DNA from: Megascapheus bottae
Lineage: Eukaryota; Chordata; Mammalia; Rodentia; Geomyidae
Reading direction: 5' to 3'
Length of the DNA: 64,000 bases
NCBI GenBank assembly: GCA_024803745.1
Contig: JANJXV010000188.1
Coordinates: 1,326,001-1,390,000 of the forward strand
Shown here: positions 11,488 to 23,424 of the stretch, piece by piece
How positions within the stretch are numbered: position 1 is the first letter of the stretch
Layout of the letters: each line of letters starts with the position of its first letter
Notes under the pieces: generated by a model
Database searches by the model: none
Told to the model about the DNA's origin: nothing
What the model saw: only the letters and a program-made list of their open reading frames with translations
Translations under genes and position numbers: made by a program

Positions 11488-12255
11488 ACATTTAACTTGT
11501 CTTATCCTCTAACTAGAAACAACGGAGTCACCAGAATGTTTAACCTCCTGAATCTTACAACAAAACACTAAATTTCTTTTGGCCACCACACTAAATTAGG
11601 ACAAAAAGAATTCTTGATATTTCTTCTTGAAAACACCTAAGATTTTAGAAAGTGATCTACAGATATTACAGCCCAAGAATCTTAGAAAAATATCAAAGGC
11701 CCTGCAGTGTCATCAATACCTAAAATAAAGTTCTGTAATCCTAATCACTTTCATTTCAGACACTATCCTTAATGTGTGACTGTACTTACCTACATTTAAT
11801 TATGCTTAGATGCACATAGATGAGAGCATATGTATATTTAGACCTTACCCTTCATTGTTGTTTGTTTCGTCAAGTTTGGTTGTGGTATAAGATGAGGTGT
11901 CCCTATAGGATGAAACCAAACGTCATAGTCAGGCTCTCTAATGGTTTTTGTAGACTTGATTACAAATCCCTTCTTTCTTCCTTTAATAACCCATTAACCA
12001 TTCACAGTGTTTGGTTCGATTTCTATCTATTTCAATATTTTCTGCAGTTTATCTTGCTATTTCCAGTTGAATCCCACCATAGTATGATAGGAAATAGTAT
12101 ATTGACTTTTCTTATATGTAATTGTTAAGACTTCCTTTATACTCTGCCAAGAAATCTCTTTGAATAATTACTGTAGAGGAGGTATTAGAGGAAGGGAAAA
12201 GGAAAAAGAATAATGCTGCCTCTAGGCTTTAAATATTATTTCCTTTGGAGAAAGC

Positions 12256-12498
12256 TTGGGGGTTGCTGGGATGATACTTATTCTGGGACTGTTGTGTGGA
12301 ATATTCTGCAGATATGTGCTGCCTTTGGCTCTTGGCCTTCAGTTGAATCTGGTTTCTTGCGGATTCTTTGGAAAGGATCCAACATGGTTGGGATCCATCT
12401 ACTCATTTATGTTCAGCACTGTCTGTTGCGCCAAATTGGGTGCATTGAGTCTTAGTAGGATTTTGTTGTTAATAATTGCAGTGCCTTTAGCCAAATGA
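12256..12498 (+). other. Hydrophobic open frame (copy 2)
   Basis: 80-codon counterpart of the copy-1 frame. It is nearly identical in the middle (GIFCRYVLPLALGLQLNLVS) but diverges at the C-terminus, where the tail KLGALSLSRILLLIIAV differs from copies 1 and 3. Product unknown; possibly non-coding. Confidence 0.15.
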
Positions 12499-13039
12499 AA
12501 TGACTTTCATGTTGTAATACTTTCAAGTTTTCTTTGCCAGATAGGAATACATTTACATTTGCTTCCTTTTGGGTGCCATTCTTGGAATATCTCTTTCCAT
12601 CCATTCACAACAACCCTGTGACTTTCTCTGCTAGGGAGGTGGACTTCCTTCTTTCTCTTTCTCACTGTGTTTATGTGCAGGTACTATTGGGCTTCCTCTT
12701 ATGGCCTGGGTGCTCTCCCTTAGCTTTCTCTATTAAGAAGGGTACTCTACCACTTGAGCCATCCTTCTGGCTTTCAGGAAGTTAACTGGATAAGAATCTC
12801 ATAGAGTTTCCTACCGATATTACTATTTAGACCTCCACCTCTTTGTTCCAGAAAGGATTCTATCCTTTGGTTGACTGCATTTGTAACATCTTGTGAAGTG
12901 CAGCTGACATACTGACTAGAAAAAATTCTCTTCATGACCTGTTCCTCTAGCTGAAGAATATATATTCTATCAGAAGATCATATGCTAATAACCAGATCTC
13001 AAGAAGCTGAAAAAATGAAATAAAAAATATATCTGATAT

Positions 13040-13247
13040 TTTTTCATTCAAGGGGCTTGAACTCTGAGCCTGGGCATTGTCCCTGAGCTCTTCAGCTCAG
13101 AGCTACCACTCTACTTCTTGAGCCCCAGCACTGCTTCTGTTTTTTTCTGGTACTTAATGGGAGGTAGGAGTCTCAAGGTCTTTAGTGCCAGCGCTGACGC
13201 TGAACCACGATCCACAGTTCTCAGCCTCCTCAGTAGCTAGGATTATA
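13040..13247 (-). mobile_element. SINE (minus), copy-2 counterpart
   Basis: Same insertion as at 6431, duplicated with the unit. Reads GGGGCTTGAACTCTGAGCCT, then CTGAGCTCTTCAGCTC on the plus strand. Confidence 0.8.
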
Positions 13248-14328
13248 GGCTCTATGTATCTTTTATTTTTATAAAGACAGAGCTACCAATATCCCAAAGA
13301 CTTTAGGGATTATAATAAGACATGAAAGTAAATTGATAAGTACTTGATCAATCAGAGGTCTGATAAACCAAGAAAGAAAGTAAAAATTACTTCAAGCAAA
13401 TAGAAAAATAAATGATTCTATTGCAAAACACACTAATTTTCATGTGGTAGCTCAAGCTGATGTTCTAGATGTGTAAGACAGAAGAGTAGTCAACAGTGGG
13501 GATTTGGTAGTGTGTGTCCAAGGATTGTGAAATGCCCTTTAGATTGTGCTGGTGTTTTTGCAGGATCTCAATCACAATGGGGACATAAAACATATCTTAA
13601 TATATTTCTGTTTTGTCCAAATAAGATTAGAAAGATTCCCAGGCATACAATATCGAGATGAGGTAGAAACTTAGTTGATGTCATTTTCTAGTGCTGGAAA
13701 ACTCTCCCTGAACATCAGAAATCTGTCTCCACATTTCTCTACTTATTAGGTATGTTCAGTATCCACACATGCAAAGAAACTGAAGTGAGGCTTTTTGCAG
13801 AAATTAAACTTTTACACCTGCAAAAGATGATTTTTATCCATGTTTAATAACACTATAAACAAATAAATCTACCTAACCTGGTGGATAACAGCCTCATCTT
13901 CTTGCACCCAACTCAATTCAATTTCCGCATGCCACTTGCCTTCCACTCCCAGCTCTATTTCCTGCCCCTCAGTTAGGGACAAGGAAGAGCAGTCTAAAAG
14001 CAGGACTCCCATTCAGTGTGAATGTGCTTCTTCCTCTTGTGCCCTTCAGACACCTGGGACTACCTTTAGGTTTCAGAAAGGGATTGCCAGGTCCCTGGGC
14101 TTCTGGTGAGTAGCTCATACGCTCTGTGATAATCTCTGGATTCTGGGTGCTAGTTCTTGACTTCACAGCACTCCGTGAGCCACTGTCTTATGATCTGCTC
14201 TATCATTTCTCCTTAGTTTCAAAACATATCATGATTCCGTGCGATATGGATAGGTAGTCCTGTGTACTGTGAAAATTCATCATTGTCCAAAATGGTTTAT
14301 CATTTAGATGATCAAAAACTCAACTCAC

Positions 14329-14684
14329 ACTAAATGAAAGGAACTCTAGGATATGGAAACAAGAGCTTTATCTTGTGTGATTGCTGTTCTTAATGTACTA
14401 TGTTATTTCTCTTCTCTTTTTTTCCCCTTATGCTTAATCTCATATTGTTACTGTATCTGGCTTTGTAACCTGGCATACAGTATATACGATTATTTCCTTG
14501 TTTGAAATAGAAAAAGGAAGTAGACAAAAACAAGATGATTGGGAGGGGGAAGGCCCATGGCCACAATAACATGAGAAAGGGTATCATTGTGTGAGAAGTA
14601 ATGCATCTACTATCTGGCAGATGTAACTGTAACCCCTCTATGTATTACCCCAACAATCAAAAATAAAATAAAATTTAAAATTAG
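14329..14684 (+). mobile_element. L1 3' UTR fragment, copy 2
   Basis: 5'-truncated L1 tail ending AATAAAATAAAATTT. Exact 9-bp target-site duplication TCAACTCAC lies at 14320-14328 and 14685-14693. Copy 4 has the single uninterrupted TCAACTCAC at 28059-28067. The insertion lies immediately beside the donor of exon-like block B, and the duplicated bases recreate the donor sequence. Confidence 0.9.
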
Positions 14685-14693
14685 TCAACTCAC

Positions 14694-14750
14694 CCCCTCT
14701 TGATGTCTTCATCTGAATGAACAACAACTTTGGTTAAGCTGCTGTCCTCC
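14694..14750 (-). other. Exon-like block B, copy 2 (57 nt)
   Basis: Acceptor TCCACAG, 57 open nucleotides giving EDSSLTKVVVHSDEDIKR, donor GTGAGTTGA. It shares with block A the pattern acidic-acidic-X-X-Leu-Thr-X-(Val/Ile)-(Val/Ile)-Val, implying the two blocks are paralogous and that the 7-8 kb units arose from smaller modules. Confidence 0.4.
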
Positions 14751-16562
14751 CTGTGGATATATTGAAACATACAGAAATTAAGTGGGGCAATGTAGGAAGA
14801 ATTGATGCATTTTTCTGACACTTCTCGGTTAGAAAACTATGGCCTTGTGTGTGCTACACAGGTCGTCTGTCAAATGTACTATGTCTCTAGCTCTTCTGTC
14901 TCTGCCAAACCTTCATCCAGTACTGAAGTCTCAACTCAGAGCCCTGTCCTTGCTACACCTTTAGTCATGGCCTGGTGAGCCTTCATGCCTAGGCTTGCCT
15001 GTTTAATGACACTTTCACTTAGTCTTTCACCAGAACTCGAGAGGGATGTGCAAGCCTTTTGTTCACAGATGTGATTCTGTTTTCCAGGGGTGTGGTGGAT
15101 GTGGGGGGAAGACCACCAGAGGATGGCAAGATGAAGCCATCCAGGGTAGAAATTCCTTTCTGTGGTAGGCCATCTCCAATGAATCAGCAAAATGGTGTGC
15201 TGCACGTGTGTATCAAGAAGCAGAGCCTCAGTGATAAGTAAGAAAGGAAAACATTCCTGGAGCCCTGACTTGAAGGGATATCAGAGTACCGTCCTTCACC
15301 CACACACGTATGGACTCTCTCTCTCTAACTCTCTGTCTCGTAGCTCTTTCATTGAAAATGTACATTTATTCATGAACCATGTATTCACAGATGTCAGTAG
15401 TAAGGACCTTGTCATAATGTCACCGAGTCATCTGATTATCCAATATAAATGGTACAGAGACAGTGTTTATAGTTACATAAAACTTAGAACCACAGTTTTT
15501 AAAAGTTGGCATTAAGTGCACAATGAAAGGTATATGTAAAAATGAAGGTCCAGACCTAGGGAAAGGGAATACCCATCAAAGAATCAGACATAGCCAAAAA
15601 ACTACGGAAAAGATCAAACAAAGTTGTATAGCCACTTTGAACTGACACTTGTATTTCTTCACCTGTGAAGAAATTGTTATGGCAGGAAATAAATACATAG
15701 AATTGTATGTCATTGCCGTCAGAAAAAAGGAACATAACCAATTGTAGTACGTTCTCATACACTGGCAATGTGCAGGGTTTGGGGGGTTTTCCTGTACTGC
15801 TCCCTAAAATAGCAAAACACTGTGTGCACCTCCTTTCTCATTTACTCATCAAAATGAAAAGGAGTAATATGACAGACAGAAGGTACACTGAAAGTATTTG
15901 GAAACTACCCAGAAATGATCAGTCTGTTTCATAACATATATATTTATGTATGTTTTTCTATTGATAGATATCTGACCTTTGCTTGAATTCTTCTGTCCCA
16001 AATTCTGTTGAATCATTTTTATCCAGGCTAGAGAATTAAATTATATACAGTCAAATACCATGCACATTCATAGTCTTACTCAAGGTAGCAAGTTACCCAA
16101 ACACTCGTGAATTTGTAGAATTTAAATTTTTCCATACTTAGCTAAATAAAGAGAGGAATTCTACTATTACCCAGAAAGGAAATTAATTTCTGTGGAAACT
16201 TACATTTTTATCTCTTCAAAAGAAAGCTTTAGTGCACAAGTAAAGAAATTTCCTTTCTTAGTAAACCTAACACAATGTTTATTGGTATCATGTATTTTCA
16301 TTGTACATATAACTTACTACAGAGGAACTCAATCCTTTATGCAATCTGATTTTCAACTTTCCAAGTCTGCTCTACTCCCTCCGTACTTACATTAACTTGT
16401 TGTTTTCTTAACTACTTCTCACCAAAATAGAGTCCAAAAGCTGCACTGTCATCCGAACTGAGAGTCCAAATATCACATTTCTCAAGTATGAAAGAGGCCC
16501 ACCGGCTCTTTTCACCTCAGAAACACTGAGACTACCTCATTGCTCCTGATTGGGATTTTTAC

Positions 16563-16595
16563 CTCCATTGGCTCAGTGCAAGTGGCATGAAGGCC
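16563..16595 (-). other. Exon-like block C, copy 3 (33 nt)
   Basis: Acceptor TATTATCAG, 33 open nucleotides in the common phase (AFMPLALSQW), weak donor GTAAAAATC. Confidence 0.28.
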
Positions 16596-16804
16596 CTGAT
16601 AATAGGTAAATAAAGATATGCTTGCTACTTTTCACTTCATAGCAGACCATGACCAAGTATGTGCTAACTGACTCTATCATTTTCTTTTACTTTCAATACA
16701 AACAAAATGATAACAGGAGGACACTAAGAAGCTGTCATATAGATTGTGTAATAAATTCACACTACAAATGAATTTACACTCAGATGAGAGATAATACAAC
16801 TTAC

Positions 16805-16858
16805 CAAATGTTAATGGTTGGGTCACAAACTGCAATTGCAGTTAACGTTGTTTCATCT
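16805..16858 (-). other. Exon-like block A, copy 3 (54 nt)
   Basis: Acceptor TTTTTTAG, 54 open nucleotides giving DETTLTAIAVCDPTINI, donor GTAAGTTG (near consensus). Confidence 0.4.
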
Positions 16859-18449
16859 CTAAAAAATAAAGTAAGACACAAACAATTGATTTGGAACATA
16901 GAGAGGAAATCAAACTTTTCTACAAGGCTGGATACTAAAACCATGACTGTGTTCATGTAGGATCATGTTTGCTATTTGAGCTCCAGCTCCATCTCCAGCT
17001 CTTCTGTTCCCTCTAGCTCTTTGCTCTGGTACTCCGGTGTGAACTAAGAGACCAGAACCAAATGAAAAGCAGTATTTTCATTTTACCCAGAAATACAGTT
17101 GAATCTGTTCAGGAAATTAAATATGGAACAATTTCATGCAAGGTAGAAGAATTTTTCGCAGTACCCCTACCATAGTACCTCTTGACAACTTGTATGAATT
17201 TCAATAAAATACTCTTCAAGGGAACTCAACCTGAGGTCATAGCTAATACTCTGCTTTCTCTGGTCCTTCTATTCCCTCATTACTTTCAGTAATCCTAGAT
17301 GTCTTTACTGACTTACTCTCAGATTGGACCAATGGGTGGCAGGCCAGAAGCAGAGAACTCTTCACTGCTCAGCAGGACAAGGAGAACTCCCTCTCCATAC
17401 TGGAGTCTCAATCCTTCACTCAATTTGCAAAAAAGACAGAATGGCACAGACAAAATTACACTTCCCTGACCTTCTAAATTGTCCCCACAAATACGGTTCT
17501 TGTTCTCTGTACAGCTTTGTACACTACTCTGTCTATACTTGGGTATCTGACCACATATGGCTGTCCTCTGTCAATCTATGTATGTTCTGCTCCTCATTAT
17601 CAACATGAACCATTAAATTATGCACAGTCAAATACTATGGAAGTTTCTAAAGAGACTTTTTCTTCCCAAATTGCTCTAATACCCGGAAAACAAACTCTAC
17701 ATATACTATATGTGGAAGGGGGTATTTCCTGTGCTTTCCTAGAAATGAGGCTTCTCTCTCCAATGAAATGATTACCTGTGCTAAATAAAAACTTATGCAA
17801 GATTCACAAGGAGTTCTTTTCCTATGACCCTAAAGCACTGTTTACACTGTTTTCGTGGGTTTCCTGATGTTCCGTTTCCCTTGCTATGAAGGAAATTGAG
17901 CTGATCAACCATCTACATTTCTGCTTCCTCTCTCCCCTCCTTGCTGCCACTACTGTCCTCTGTCTCTCCAGCCTCTCTAATTCATAAAAGGATTTCTAGT
18001 TCATGACTTATTCACCTTAACCTACAGAATATATGTGGAAACAAAAACACAGACATGCTTTGGCTGTTTAGTAATATTTGATTTTCACATAATATTTCAA
18101 CCCTAACTTGATGATAAAAAACTTCTCATTCACTAAATAAATCACAAATGATATGAGGAGGTTTCTTCAGCTGCCACTTCTCCCATGAACAACTGAAATC
18201 CTAGGCAAGTCATTCTATATTAGACAGTCTCCTTCCCACAGCAATGAAATAAGACACATCAGGGATGAACATGGGCATGAACAGATTCGCTGGTCTTTTT
18301 ATCATCATCATCATCTCTTGAGATAGACATCCAGCACATAATTAGGCAAATTTTTGTTGGGGCAGAAAACGCACGTTAGCAGTAAGGCATTTTAGGAAAA
18401 TACACATCAAATTAAAAATCCTCTAATAATCAGCCTTTTCTCATTCATG

Positions 18450-18559
18450 GAGACAAAGAGACAAGGAGAGATACAGAGAGAGAGAGACAGAGAGACAGAG
18501 AGAGACAGAGAGACAGAGAGAAAGAGAGAGAGAGAAGGAGACAGAGAGATAGAGAGAGC
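18450..18559. repeat. GA-rich microsatellite, copy 3
   Basis: GAGACAGAGAG-type tract at the position matching 11294. Confidence 0.9.
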
Positions 18560-18888
18560 TCTCAACTGTAACTTGTTTTATCCTCTATTTATCAGAGAGA
18601 AGTTTTTAAATTGCTGAGCCTTACAACAAAACACTAAATTGCCTTTGAGCACCACAATAGATTAGGAACAATAACTCTTGACATTTCTTCTTGGAAACAC
18701 CTAAGATTTTAGAAAGTTATCTACTGATATTACAGCCCAAAAATCTTAGAAAAATATCAAAGGCCCTGCAGTGTCATCAATACCTAAAATAAAGTTCAAT
18801 AATCCTAATCACTTTTTTTCAGTGACTATCCTTTTATGTATGACTGTACTTCATACATTTTATTATACATAGATGCACATAGATGAGA

Positions 18889-18889
18889 G

Positions 18890-18936
<47 letters not shown>

Positions 18937-18939
18937 ATA
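18889..18939. repeat. TATC tetranucleotide microsatellite
   Basis: About 12 perfect CTAT/TATC units, copy 3 only. Confidence 0.95.
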
Positions 18940-19208
18940 TTTAGACTTTACCCTTCGTTGTTTGTTTCGTCAAGTTTGGTTGTGGTATAGGATGAGGTGT
19001 CCCTATAGGATGAAACCAAATGTCATAGTCAGACTCTCTAATGGTTTTTATAGACTTGAATACATATCTATCCTTTCTTTCTTCAATAATCAATTAACCA
19101 TTCAAAGCATTTTGTTCCATTTCTATGTATTTCAATATTTTCTGTCTTTTATCTTTTGTCTATTTCCAATTGAATTCCATCATAGTATGATAGCAAACAG
19201 TAACATTG

Positions 19209-19603
19209 TCTTTTCTTTTTTTTTTGCCAGTCCTGGGCTTGAGCTCAGGGCCTGAGCACTGTACTTGGACTTTCTACCACTTGAGCCTCAGCACCATTTC
19301 CGGCTTTTGTCTATGTATGTGGTACCAAGGAATCGAACCCGGGTCTTCGTGCATGCTAGGCAAGCACTCTACCACTAGGCCAAACTCCCAGCCCATTTTA
19401 CTTTTTTGTTTTTTTTTTGCCAGTCCTGGGCTTGAGCTCAGGGCCTGAGCACTGTCCTTGGACTTTCTCAAGGCTAGAGCTCTACCACTTGAGCCTCAGC
19501 ACCACTTCTGGCTTTTTTCTATGTATGTGGTACCGAGGAATCGAACCCGAGTCTTCATGCATGCTAGGCAAGCACTTTAACCACTAGGCCAAACTCCCGG
19601 CCT
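19209..19603 (-). mobile_element. Two adjacent SINEs (minus)
   Basis: Two reverse ID-headed SINEs, about 19228-19396 and 19420-19603, separated by a T-rich tail. The pair is flanked by TGTCTTTTCTT (left near 19206, right near 19603). Copy 2 has the empty site TTGACTTTTCTTATATG near 12103. The first lacks about 14 bp in the second block that the other retains. Confidence 0.9.
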
Positions 19604-19754
19604 GTCTTTTCTTATATGTAATTGTTAAGACTTACTTTATACTCTGCCAAGAAACCTCTTTGAATAATTACTGTAGAGGAATATTAGAGGAAGGGAAAAG
19701 GAAAAAGAATAATGCTGCCTCTAGGCTCTAAATATTATTGCCTTTGGAGAAAGC

Positions 19755-20003
19755 TTGGGGGTTGCTGGGATGATACTTATTCTGGGACTGTTGTGTGGAA
19801 TATTCTGCAGATATGTGCTGCCTTTGGCTCTTGGCCTTCAGTTGAATCTGGTTTCTTGTGGATTCTTTGGAAAGGATCTAACATGGTTGGGATCCATCTA
19901 CTCATTTATGTTCAGCGATGTCTGTTGTGTCAAATTGGGTGCATTGAGGATTAGTTGCCTTTTTGTTGTTAATCATTGCAGTGTCTTTAGCAAAATGAAA
20001 TGA
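19755..20003 (+). other. Hydrophobic open frame (copy 3)
   Basis: 82-codon counterpart. It starts like copy 2 but has the copy-1 style tail (GALRISCLFVVNHCSVFSK), a mosaic expected if copies exchanged sequence. Product unknown. Confidence 0.15.
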
Positions 20004-20370
20004 CTTTCATGTTGTAATACTTTCAAGTTTTCTTTGCCAGCTAGGAGTACATTTACATTTGCTTCCTTTTGGGTGCCATATTGGAATATCTCTTTCCATC
20101 CATTCACATCAGGCCTGTGACTGTCTCTGATAGGGAGGTGGACTTCCTTCTTTCTCTTTCTTACTGTGTTTATGTGAAGGTACTATTGGGCTTCCTCTTA
20201 TGGCCTGGGTGCTCTCCCTTAGCTTTCTCTGTGAAGAAGGTACTCTACCACTTGAGCCATACTTCTGGCTTTCAGGAAGTTAACTGGATAAGAATTCCAG
20301 AGTTTCCCACCGATATTACTAATTAGGTCTCCACTGCTTCGTCCAGAAAGGATTGTATCACTTGGTTGAT

Positions 20371-20576
20371 ATTCAAGGGGCTTGAACTCTGAGCCTGGGC
20401 ATTGTCCCTGAGCTCTTCAGCTCAGAGCTACCACTCTACTTCTTGAGCCCCAGCACCGCTTCTGTTTTTTTCTGGTAGTAAATGGGAGGTAGGAATCTCT
20501 AGGTCTTTAGTGCCAGGGCTGTCTCTGATCCACGATCCACAGTTCTCAGACTCTTCAGTAGCTAGGATACAGGCTC
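20371..20576 (-). mobile_element. SINE (minus), copy-3 counterpart
   Basis: Same insertion as at 6431 and 13040. About 170 bp of its left flank present in copy 2 is deleted here (join near 20368). Confidence 0.8.
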
Positions 20577-21710
20577 TATGTATCTTTTATTTTTATAAAG
20601 ACAGAGCTACAAATATCCCAAAGATTTTAGGGATTATAAAAAGTCATGAAAGTAAATTGATAAGCACTTGATCAATCAGAGGCCTGATAAACCAAGAAAG
20701 AAAGTAAAAATTACTTCAAGCAAATAGAAAAATAAATGATTCTATTGCAAAACACACTAATTTGTATGTGGTAGCTCAAGTTGATATTCCAGATGTGTAA
20801 GACAGAAGTGTAGTCAACAGTGGGGATTTGGTTGTGTGTGTCCAAGGATTGTGAAATGCCCTTTAGATTGTGCTGGTGTTTTTGCAGGATCTCAATCACA
20901 ATGGGGACATAAAACATATCTTAATATATTTCTGTTTTGTCCAAATAAAATTAGAAATATTCCCAGGGATACAATATCGAGATGAGGTAGAAACTTAGTT
21001 GATGTCATTTTCTAGTGCTGGAAAACTCTCCCTGAACATCAGAAATCTGTCTCCACATTTACCTGGAAAGGAAATTAATTTGTTTGGGAATTTACACTGT
21101 TATCTCTTAAAAGAAAGTTTCTATGCACAAGTAAAGACATTTTCTTTCTTAAAATTAACAAAATGTTTATTGGTATCATGTAGTTTAATTGTACATGCAA
21201 CTCACTACAGAGAAACTCAATCCTTTATGCAATCTGATTTTCAGCTGTCTAAGTCTGCTCTACTCCCTTCTTATTTTCACTAACTTGGCTCTTTTCTTAA
21301 CTGCTTATCAACAAAATACAAGAAACAACAGCTTAGAAATTGGACTCTCATCAGAACTGACAGTGGGCCTGTCTAAGAAACAGATTTCTGGAGAAGGAAA
21401 GAGGCCCAACAACTCTTTCACCTCAGAACCACTGAGACAACCTAATTGTTCCTGACTGGGATTCGTACCTCCATTAGCTCAGTGTAAGTTGCACGTAGGC
21501 ACTGATAATAGGTAAATAAGGATATGATTGCTAATTTCACTTCATGGCAGACCATGACCAAGTATGTACTAATTGACTTTATCAATTTCTACTTAGTTTC
21601 AGTACAAAAATAACTATTACATGAGGATACTGATAAGCTGTCACATAGATTGTACACTAAACTCACACTACAAATGAATTTACACTCAGATGACAGATAA
21701 CACAACTTAC

Positions 21711-21764
21711 CAAATGTTAATTCTTGAGTCACAAACTGCAATTGCAGTTAACGTTGTGTCATCT
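21711..21764 (-). other. Exon-like block A, copy 4 (54 nt)
   Basis: Acceptor TTGTTTAG, 54 open nucleotides giving DDTTLTAIAVCDSRINI, donor GTAAGTTG. The neighbouring copy-4 C block has an in-frame TAA and a mutated donor (GTACGA), so this copy as a whole may not be functional. Confidence 0.38.
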
Positions 21765-22234
21765 CTAAACAATAAAATAAAATAAGACACAGAAAACTCA
21801 TTTGGAACATACTGCAGAAATCAAACTTTTCTACGAGGCTGGGAACTTAAACCATGTCTGTGTTCATGCTAGGATCATGTTTGCCACTTGAGCTGCAGCT
21901 CCATCTCCAGCTCTTTTGTTCCATCTAGCAACTTGCTCGAGTACTCTGGTGTGAACTAAGAGACCAGAACCAAATGAAAAGCAGTATTTTCATTTTACCA
22001 CAGAAATGCAGTTGAATCTCTTCAGGAAATTAAATATGGACCGATTGAATCCAAGGTAGAAGAATTTTTCCCAGTAGCCTAACACGGGACCTAATGCTAT
22101 CTGGTATGACTTTCAATACGATGTTGTTCAAGGGAACTCAACCTGAGGTCATAGCTAATACTCTGCTTCCCCTGTTCCTTCTATTCCCTCCTTACTTTCA
22201 GTAATCCTGGATGTCTTTACTGACTTACTCTCAC

Positions 22235-22276
22235 CTTGGACCAATGGGTGGCAGGCCAGAAGCAGAGAACTCTTCA
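22235..22276 (-). other. Exon-like block D, copy 4 (42 nt)
   Basis: Acceptor GTGAGCAG, 42 open nucleotides giving EEFSASGLPPIGP, donor GTGAGAGT. In copies 2 and 3 this donor is changed to CTGAGA, so they lack it. Confidence 0.3.
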
Positions 22277-23335
22277 CTGCTCACCAGGACAGTGAGAACT
22301 CCCTCTCCTTACTGGAGTCTCAGTCCTTCGCCCAATTTGCAAAATGATGGAATGGCACAGACAAAATTGCACTTCCCTGACCTTCCAAATTGTTCCCACT
22401 AACATGTTCCTTCATCTCGGTACAGCTTTCTACACAAGTCTGACTGTATTTGGGTGTCTGACCTCTTATGGTTGTCCTCTGTAGATCTCTGAGTGTTCTG
22501 CTCTTCATTACCAACATGAACCATTAAGTTATGCGCCGTCAAATACTCTGGAAATTCCCAAAACTACTTTTTCTCTCCAAACAGCTATAACTAGCTGAAT
22601 ACTAACTCTAAATACTCTTTATATGCTAGGGGTTATTTCCTGTGTTTTGCTAGAAATGAGGCCTCTCTCTCCAATGAAATGTGATAAACAAAGATTTATG
22701 CAAGGTGTAAAAGGAGTTTTTTCACATGACCCTAAACCACTTTTTGCAGTGATTTTGTGGGTTTCCTTATGTTCCATATCCCTTGCTATGAAGAAAATGG
22801 AGCTGATCAACCATCTACATTTCTGCTTCCTCTCTCCCCTCCTTGCTAGCACTACTGTCCTCTGTCTGTCCAGCCTCTCTGATTCATAAAAGGATTTGTA
22901 GTTCATGAGTTATTCACCTTAATCTACAGAATATATGTGCAAACAAACACACAGACATGCTTTGGGTATTACCTTTCACATAAAATTCCAACCATCACTT
23001 GATGGTAAAAGACTTCTCATCCACTAAAAATATCACAAATGGTATGAGGGAGCTGTCTTCAGCTGTCTGTTTTCCCCAGAACATGTGAAATCCTAGGCAA
23101 GTCATTCTATTTTAGCCAGCCTCCTTCCCACAGCAATGAAATGAGACATATCAGGGATGATCATGGGCATGAAAAGATTCTCTGGTCTTTTCAGCATCAT
23201 CTCTTGAGATAAACATCCAGCACATAATTAGGCAAATTTTTGTTTGGGGCTGAAAACACACCTTAACAGTAAGGCATTTCTGGAAAATACACATCAAATT
23301 TAAAAACCCCTAATGACCAACCTTTTCTCAGTCAT

Positions 23336-23424
23336 TGAGACATAGAGAGAGACAGGGAGAGACACACAGAGACACAGACAATAGACAGAGAGAGAGAAAC
23401 AGAGACAGTCAGTCAGACAGACAA
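23336..23424. repeat. GA/CAGA microsatellite, copy 4
   Basis: Interrupted AGAGACAGGGAGAGACACAG-type tract at the position matching 3129, 11294 and 18450. Confidence 0.85.

Larger units (their letters stand above)
8580..15759. repeat. Higher-order tandem unit, copy 2
   Basis: Second long direct repeat, colinear with copy 1. It joins the equivalents of copy-1 positions of about 4615 and 6333 directly (near 12948). It shares the L1 3' fragment (14329-14684) and the minus-oriented SINE (about 13040-13247) with copy 1. It has the best-preserved E (9261-9305), A (9657-9710) and B (14694-14750) exon-like blocks. Confidence 0.85.
15760..21060. repeat. Higher-order tandem unit, copy 3 (truncated)
   Basis: Third direct repeat. 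It is very close to copy 2 over the 18962-20981 / 11860-13660 interval. It ends at 21060, where the equivalent of copy-2 position 13738 is joined to the equivalent of about 16165. The B-exon segment and L1 fragment of this copy, about 2.4 kb, are therefore missing. Two extra SINEs sit at 19209-19603. Confidence 0.8.

Noticed and set aside
11285..11495. Ser-Leu / Arg-Glu repeat frames
   Set aside because: Simple-sequence translation of the GA/CAGA microsatellite.
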